Of a stretch of 10,378 nucleotides of DNA, positions 8,701 to 10,378 are shown piece by piece (position 1 is the stretch's first letter; each line of letters opens with the position of its first letter). Origin of the DNA: Cephalothrix simula (lineage: Eukaryota; Nemertea; Palaeonemertea; Archinemertea; Cephalotrichidae); contig JAXIUW010226063.1 of NCBI GenBank assembly GCA_035591015.1, positions 1 through 10,378 on the forward strand. The letters run 5' to 3'. The position numbers and the translations under genes are program-made. The notes beneath the pieces are model-generated. The model made no database searches. It worked only from the letters and a program-made list of their open reading frames with translations, and was not told where the DNA came from.

Positions 8701-9002
8701 TAATTAAATTTCAAATTTAAACTTTCATTTGCTATCAATGTCATAAAATGTGAAAAATATTCAAAGAAATCGTTCTGATATCCATACCTAATTTGAGGTA
8801 TATTTTCACATATTAATCGATTTAATGTATTCGAATAACTTCGAAACGAATTATTGTCATTACTTTCGATACATAATTTCAACAAACTAACTAGCTCCTT
8901 ATTAGAATTATCACTTAGAATTTCACTTCTAAAAGTAAATTTAACTAATTGTATTAAAGCGTTATGGTAGCAATTATTATTTTGGTTAGCTAAAGTTAAC
9001 AT
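2769..9002 (-). CDS. Helitron replicase-helicase with N-terminal USP protease domain
   Basis: A 2077-residue multidomain protein that should nick, transfer and unwind DNA in rolling-circle transposition. Domain order: USP-type ubiquitin protease (1-262; Cys11, His218, Asn234/Asp235); Asn/Ser-rich linker (263-510); four helix-turn-helix-like repeats (about 514-728); a CxxC...CxxC zinc site (C761/C764, C797/C800) leading into a conserved Helitron segment (about 820-880, PFMTVVSLPYGQ, then LPR) of the kind catalogued as DUF6570; Rep domain (about 1000-1340) with FFLTLSSND, the HUH motif H1196-I-H1198 and the tyrosine pair Y1329/Y1333 before K1336; Pif1-like helicase (about 1612-2060) with Walker A GGAGSGKS (1644-1651), Walker B IIDE (1727-1730), GDLYQLRPV (1766-1774) and the C-terminal motif STIHKLQGST (2006-2015). 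The start ATG has A at -3 and lies one base after the RPA stop. One uninterrupted frame of 6.2 kb, no missing catalytic residue. Plain Helitron replicases are about 1400-1500 residues; the extra length is the N-terminal 750. Confidence 0.95.
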   Translation of the reverse strand: MLTLANQNNNCYHNALIQLVKFTFRSEILSDNSNKELVSLLKLCIESNDNNSFRSYSNTLNRLICENIPQIRYGYQNDFFEYFSHFMTLIANESLNLKFNYGHYVNENISCSSEDCNYSIHNDVYQEFIYMGLAKFHNIQLALDDYFTPELSSSNCSSCSNDVLVHTRYMKNHPKILYIRNTLNRNSNFFLNPLIIIDNLIYELHAVVYFHGSDNAGHYTINIRNESKAWVCINDSQLSALNEPNSNVNLIQLVCYVCIDDRSNFVNNSINTSFKVHSKSNCNSTSNETVKIIGKKSSTENSDPRNTINLKNRKRHWKNDNSSGSIVSSISENRQQKLKHIKTDDLPVRHMNYEINSNEPYVAPRIFDTQRKIYLPNVKVKMNTNFSSVEKRGKFFNLSEQLGNSVEVSTENLIEKTTTRKQGKPILSYDYSVNETEINVDNYTETNSELRNKPKNTNSGVGMQTEICHNSSKVNNCCGRSEVNIEKETSKMKFNKCKANERKTFGLIVNENNEMLLILKCLNNILSRKQINYSEIRSKLKLNSFSEQTFLQVRQESIAFQFEERKKELNSFIRYEISLILKYYKFSNKEILSLYSDYNITYNQLLYIKANSKRDRVITKKLLHVSNDTKNEIIEFIRLQNANYYDVVKKYPDFDITEEIYNSILKREQGLLNSECLMNDKHKKSLTRDVRYEITELMQLKDMTYNDVVKRFDEYDISENQYKYISKLCKQKFKKNLKKHCNVEEYSEYFKVLKEYPIFHCTVCHKLMYRNQLKIFDINSIKDVLQHELQRTSDYLCQKCYKSVKDDKIPSYSYCFINPGSINDDLLSLNFMEKRLISLVHPFMTVVSLPYGQNAIKGQAIHFLTDLHDIAFSLPRSTTNSNILLMKSAAAKNNFAYSIHADKVYQSLQWLKANNILYKDIEINMSSGIDNSLNIFSPVENFDINETVLSPSDFIHNYSDVDQYLKTLDQPIDLYEWNKNLSIPLNMFDTPDIEALCFPWIYPYGSGCYKIKQKYSLLEYAQCRLFNKDSRWNDSNYILWLLNFVEKYRMESSLSIALRKSSNLKSDNCKNWIFMKSLRGTISYWSAAKSDLLALIRHNGIPSFFLTLSSNDLHWEDFWEGIVQLGRTDMTVEEIKNSSFEIKQKILNENSVFAARHFNHKWQKFLNNVILKYNGPLGKISNFFWRIEFQLRGSPHIHCLLWSKETPDLNTNQGKLDIPSYIDKYISVQIPDETENPILHTKVTSLQQHKHTHTCAKNGSQCRFDFPKSASLKTEIKPNINPLNTARFYNLKRSDNETMVNPYNPTILGLWNANMDIQVIGSAYGAAHYISSYLCKPESRELNQKIKDAISHLKNSNEKNILRKVGNILLSHRQVSVQEATFRLCSLHLRGSSMSFVYIPATREENRVRLLKPKDFRKNNQDYENNIIDYYCMRPNDNYFSKMTLYDFSSNYSISKKRSNNAIALLNGLGYIKKRNKPACIKYPFVSKTNEETEYFYQLILLHVPFTKEEELFPPGRLIRDILISVKDSINIPNVDLMNSINDFIEYAERNPYIADHVIENVAPNSDEHNIDMPCPSIIDSFDNNFNDEDHRGFVNDSFRNVDSNETFNLNIEQTNIFNQIMSHRNKLIKYSSNVEPLKLYISGGAGSGKSYLLKCIVQELIKSSLGNPIVAVAAPTGVAAYNINGQTIHTALSLQVQHKGYSEYSILNNEKLSDLRQKWKTIQYFIIDEISMVSNNLFYQVHRRLNDIKEKPNGLFGDISIICFGDLYQLRPVRSSFVFEDYRDHVVNLWSLFTEITLTSNVRQGNDFMFAEMLNRIRIGNQTSADYDLLKTKIKSVEELNNGIFSNAIRIFPTAEKCITYNEFKLKSLHNEIITIKAIDKYSDTYMSVPFSDLPSDIRDCAGLETTLNVAVGCQIMLVRNLDTEDGLVNGARGRITKINYNPILQYPTSVFVEFDKENVGLRNRCSQKDFEKSVCIIPITADFTGKSGKIINRKQYPLRLCYASTIHKLQGSTLDSAVLDLGSKLFENGMAYVSLSRLRTFDGIAIIAFDENAVGFRPNKKVLKYYQYLESCMGC
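2823..4169 (-). other. Pif1-like superfamily 1 helicase domain
   Basis: Residues about 1612-2060 contain the full helicase motif series in order: Walker A GGAGSGKS, motif Ia AAPTGVAAY, Walker B IIDEIS, motif III FGDLYQLRPV, TSNVRQ as motif IV, GARGRI, and the C-terminal ASTIHKLQGST plus YVSLSRLR. This is the 5'-3' helicase half that unwinds the donor strand. Confidence 0.94.
4983..6005 (-). other. Helitron Rep (HUH nuclease) domain
   Basis: Residues about 1000-1340. The HUH metal site is H1196-I-H1198 in RGSPHIHCLLW, encoded at 5409-5417. The tyrosine motif is Y1329-x3-Y1333-x2-K1336 in HYISSYLCK, so both catalytic tyrosines used for strand transfer are present. A Cys/His cluster (H1252, H1254, C1256, C1263, then FPK) between the two motifs matches the small zinc region of Helitron Rep proteins. 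Confidence 0.93.
6819..7466 (-). repeat. Four tandem HTH-like repeats in the replicase
   Basis: Protein-level repeats of about 40 residues starting near residues 514, 576, 632 and 693 (spacing about 56-62). Each has the pattern E-I/M, a hydrophobic helix, then (T/N)Y-x-(D/E)-(V/I), about ten residues, (I/F)(S/T), and an aromatic/hydrophobic end; repeats three and four share DVVK with D-x-D-I-T/D-I-S. The pattern reads as helix, turn, helix, which would fit small DNA-binding units, but this is inference from spacing and hydrophobicity only. The repeats lie between the Asn-rich linker and the zinc site, upstream of the Rep nuclease. Confidence 0.6.
8217..9002 (-). other. USP (peptidase C19-like) domain of the replicase
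   Basis: Residues 1-262 carry the ordered landmarks of a ubiquitin-specific protease: a Cys box (N9-N10-C11-Y12-x-N14, then Q18), the segment QNDFFEYF (76-83) like the QEDAHEF motif of USPs, two cysteine pairs (C111/C116 and C156/C159) in the place of the USP zinc finger, and the His box AGHYTINIR (216-224) followed by W230 and C-I-N234-D235, the usual position of the third catalytic residue. The domain is compact (about 260 residues against 300-350 in typical USPs) and the catalytic Cys is only ten residues after the start Met. Expected activity is removal of ubiquitin or a related modifier; the substrate is unknown. Confidence 0.8.
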
Positions 9003-9003
9003 T

Positions 9004-9972
9004 TTAAAGTACTTCGAAAGCTAATACCTTATAATTAGTGAATGCTCCTACTTTATATTTGTCAACAGTTATTGTGACAAAGTATCCTTTAATAGAATTT
9101 ATCTTGTTCTTTTGCTCTTCTTCGGATAAATCCCGAAATTGAGACACTAATAATGACATCAAATTAGTTGCATAGTTATTGAACAGGGTAACCCATAAAG
9201 TTTTGCCGTCTTCCTCAACTTGAATTGGGATTCTATAAAATGATTCGACTAGAACAATTAAATCATTGCATTTTTTGCAAAAGTAATTTCGATTTATAAG
9301 CTCAACCTTGGTTGAACATTTCGAGCAACCGATATAATAAATTGGCAATCCAACACCCTTAATCATAACATTAGATATTTCATATGTGCCTTCATCACTT
9401 TCTAGCAATTCGGCTATGGATTTCGAGTTCAATAAAATCGGAGGGGCCTCAATATTTATAAGGTCTAACACTTCGTTAGAAGTGTCGTCACTGACATCTT
9501 TAATTTTGGTCGCTTTATTTGTCCCAACGGTATGAACACCTTTGTGACATTTATGTGTTACATTTGAACACATTAAAATTTGCCCTTCCGATTTTATTTC
9601 ATGTATTAAATCTTCCCACACTACCAGAGTAGCCCTACTAAATCTATCGCAAACGTCAACCTCTAACTTTCGTAATTTCTTCTCCCCACACTCCACAACA
9701 TCTGACTTTTTAATGACTTTGACGAGTAAATTTCCGTCGCTTTCTTTTGGTTTAGTTAATAAATCTTGTATATTTATACAATTTTCGATTACCTCGATTT
9801 CTTCAAATTCACTGGCTGTTGTCAAGACAATTTCCACAGGATCTTTGCTGTACCTAATATTAGGCTTTTGGGTTCTGAAACTTGATAACTTGTAAGTTGA
9901 ACCAGCTTGTACTTCACTAAATTTTTCCGTGGCTTCGCCCCAACATTTAATCCTTCTCTTTACTTTGGCATC
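9004..9972 (-). CDS. RPA70-like ssDNA-binding protein, last exon (5' part missing)
   Basis: Encodes 322 residues from the splice acceptor to TAA. It resembles the large subunit of replication protein A, which coats single-stranded DNA in the nucleus; here it probably protects the strand displaced during rolling-circle transposition. Visible parts: the second half of a first OB fold (residues about 1-60, with WGEATEKF like the DBD-A/B W-x-x-x-x-x-x-F pattern), a second OB fold (about 75-165, strands ending LVVWEDL), and a third with a zinc ribbon of form CX2C-X12-CX2C (CSKC and CKKC), as in RPA70 DBD-C. There is no in-frame ATG between the stop at 9973-9975 and the middle of the second OB fold, while homologous sequence reaches the acceptor, so the start is in an upstream exon not seen here. 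An internal GTG at 9837 is not a credible eukaryotic start. The stop lies one base before the replicase ATG. At about 320 residues it is shorter than host RPA70 (about 600), as usual for transposon copies. Confidence 0.82.
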   Translation of the reverse strand, partial: DAKVKRRIKCWGEATEKFSEVQAGSTYKLSSFRTQKPNIRYSKDPVEIVLTTASEFEEIEVIENCINIQDLLTKPKESDGNLLVKVIKKSDVVECGEKKLRKLEVDVCDRFSRATLVVWEDLIHEIKSEGQILMCSNVTHKCHKGVHTVGTNKATKIKDVSDDTSNEVLDLINIEAPPILLNSKSIAELLESDEGTYEISNVMIKGVGLPIYYIGCSKCSTKVELINRNYFCKKCNDLIVLVESFYRIPIQVEEDGKTLWVTLFNNYATNLMSLLVSQFRDLSEEEQKNKINSIKGYFVTITVDKYKVGAFTNYKVLAFEVL

Positions 9973-9988
9973 CTAGAAGAGAAAAAAA
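9973..9988 (-). other. 3' splice acceptor before the RPA exon
   Basis: On the minus strand a run of pyrimidines (TTTTTTTCTCTTC) leads directly into TAG, followed by GATGCC. RPA-like coding sequence begins exactly at this AG and the TAG itself would stop the frame, so a spliced intron end explains the gene structure well. The matching donor and exon are not evident in the 390 bases up to the window edge, so the intron probably continues beyond it. Confidence 0.72.
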
Positions 9989-10378
9989 TGAAATTTATTT
10001 CATGAAATTGTATATATGATTTTCATCGAAATACATAATCAACACTGAAGATAATTTTCAAGAATCCCATATCAGTAGGCCCTAGCCTATCTCCCGTTTA
10101 TAACATTAAGTTTTTGTACGCGCTGAATTGTTTTACAGGTGATCGATTTTGGGATTTTATAGGCCTATAAATTAAGCAAAATATGGTGGGTGCCATTTTA
10201 ATTTTTAAGTGAAGAAGTTACTGCATTTTTTAGATTAACCCTTTCGTGGCGCGATTGGTCAAAACCGCTCACGTGACCATTCAATAAATAGTGATATTTT
10301 AACAATCGTGAAATATCATGCTTCCGGTCCGTAATTGTGCGAATATTATGGCATTCCATAAAGTATTCAATATGGCGG
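9989..10378 (-). other. Non-coding 5' flank: probable intron and promoter-like motifs
   Basis: No convincing exon is visible. On the minus strand the outer part carries CCGCCATATTG (10368-10378, YY1-like), ACCGGAAG (10321-10328, ETS-like), CACGTG (10270-10275, E-box) and CCAAT as GACCAATCG (10252-10260, NF-Y-like) beside a GCGCC block (10247-10252). Closer to the acceptor the sequence is AT-rich, with a palindrome TATAGGCCTATA at 10158-10169. It is either an intron of the RPA gene or a promoter followed by a short leader; the sequence does not decide. Confidence 0.4.
10292..10318. other. Inverted repeat TGATATTT/AAATATCA
   Basis: An eight-base perfect stem (10292-10299 with 10311-10318) around an 11-base loop. 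A second hairpin, TTATGG-CATT-CCATAA, lies at 10346-10361. Short palindromes occur in the 5' ends of Helentron-type elements, but I see no matching terminal repeat at the other side. Confidence 0.3.

Larger units (their letters stand above)
2165..9972 (-). mobile_element. Helitron-type rolling-circle transposon, coding core
   Basis: The three adjacent minus-strand genes (RPA-like protein, USP-Rep-helicase, SGNH hydrolase) together form the coding core of an autonomous Helitron-superfamily element. The decisive evidence is the central protein, which has an HUH motif, a two-tyrosine Y-x3-Y-x2-K motif and a Pif1-type helicase in one chain; this combination is diagnostic for Helitrons. RPA-like genes are a known Helitron passenger. 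Coordinates cover only the coding part: I could not find a convincing 5' TC end, a 3' hairpin plus CTRR end, or the asymmetric terminal repeats of the Helentron/Helitron2 group, and an upstream RPA exon must lie above 9975. All frames are open over more than 7.6 kb and the catalytic residues are present, so the copy looks recent or functional. Whether it belongs to canonical Helitrons or Helentrons is unresolved; no OTU or AP-endonuclease domain is visible. Confidence 0.9.

Noticed and set aside
9713-9895. Plus-strand open frame of 60 codons
   Set aside because: Antisense of the RPA exon, no independent evidence.
10198-10377. Minus-strand frame open from the window edge to TAA, considered as the missing RPA exon
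   Set aside because: The translation shows no OB-fold similarity and runs through the promoter-like motifs; 59 open codons are easily chance.

Overview
The window looks like AT-rich invertebrate (metazoan) nuclear DNA carrying one large, apparently intact Helitron-type rolling-circle transposon. All its genes lie on the minus strand, so the element's 5' side is at the high-coordinate end. Evidence for a eukaryote: a single replicase-helicase protein with an HUH/two-tyrosine Rep domain and a Pif1-like helicase, an RPA-like gene that has a textbook 3' splice acceptor and no ATG in its exon, a USP-type ubiquitin protease domain, and small inverted-repeat elements in the flank. I cannot name the species; mollusc, cnidarian, arthropod or a similar AT-rich animal are all possible.

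Layout, in transcription order (high to low coordinates). 9976-10378: non-coding, with a probable intron end and a few promoter-like motifs. 9004-9972: last exon of an RPA70-like single-strand DNA-binding protein with a zinc ribbon. 2769-9002: a 2077-residue protein with an N-terminal USP-type deubiquitinase domain, an Asn/Ser-rich linker, four tandem helix-turn-helix-like repeats, a CxxC zinc-binding region, the Rep nuclease and a C-terminal Pif1-like helicase. 2165-2740: a 191-residue SGNH/GDSL-type hydrolase. The three reading frames are packed tightly: RPA stop and replicase start are separated by one base (TAA-A-ATG), and the hydrolase starts 28 bases after the replicase stop. No key catalytic residue is missing and no frame is broken, which suggests a young or functional copy.

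Region 1-2164 is very AT-rich and has no credible gene. It holds a ~240 bp piggyBac-like MITE at the window edge (matching ends, TTAA on one side), a ~150 bp fold-back element with near-identical arms, three copies of a 29 bp quasi-palindrome, and a diverged direct repeat of period about 258 bp.

Likely joint function (inference): Rep nicks and joins DNA, the helicase unwinds it, RPA coats the displaced strand, and the USP domain and SGNH hydrolase are accessory activities, presumably acting on host factors or on the element's own proteins. The most notable points are a USP protease fused to a Helitron replicase (Helentrons are known for a different deubiquitinase fold, OTU), the four-repeat putative DNA-binding array, and the operon-like gene packing. 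The exact transposon ends could not be located.
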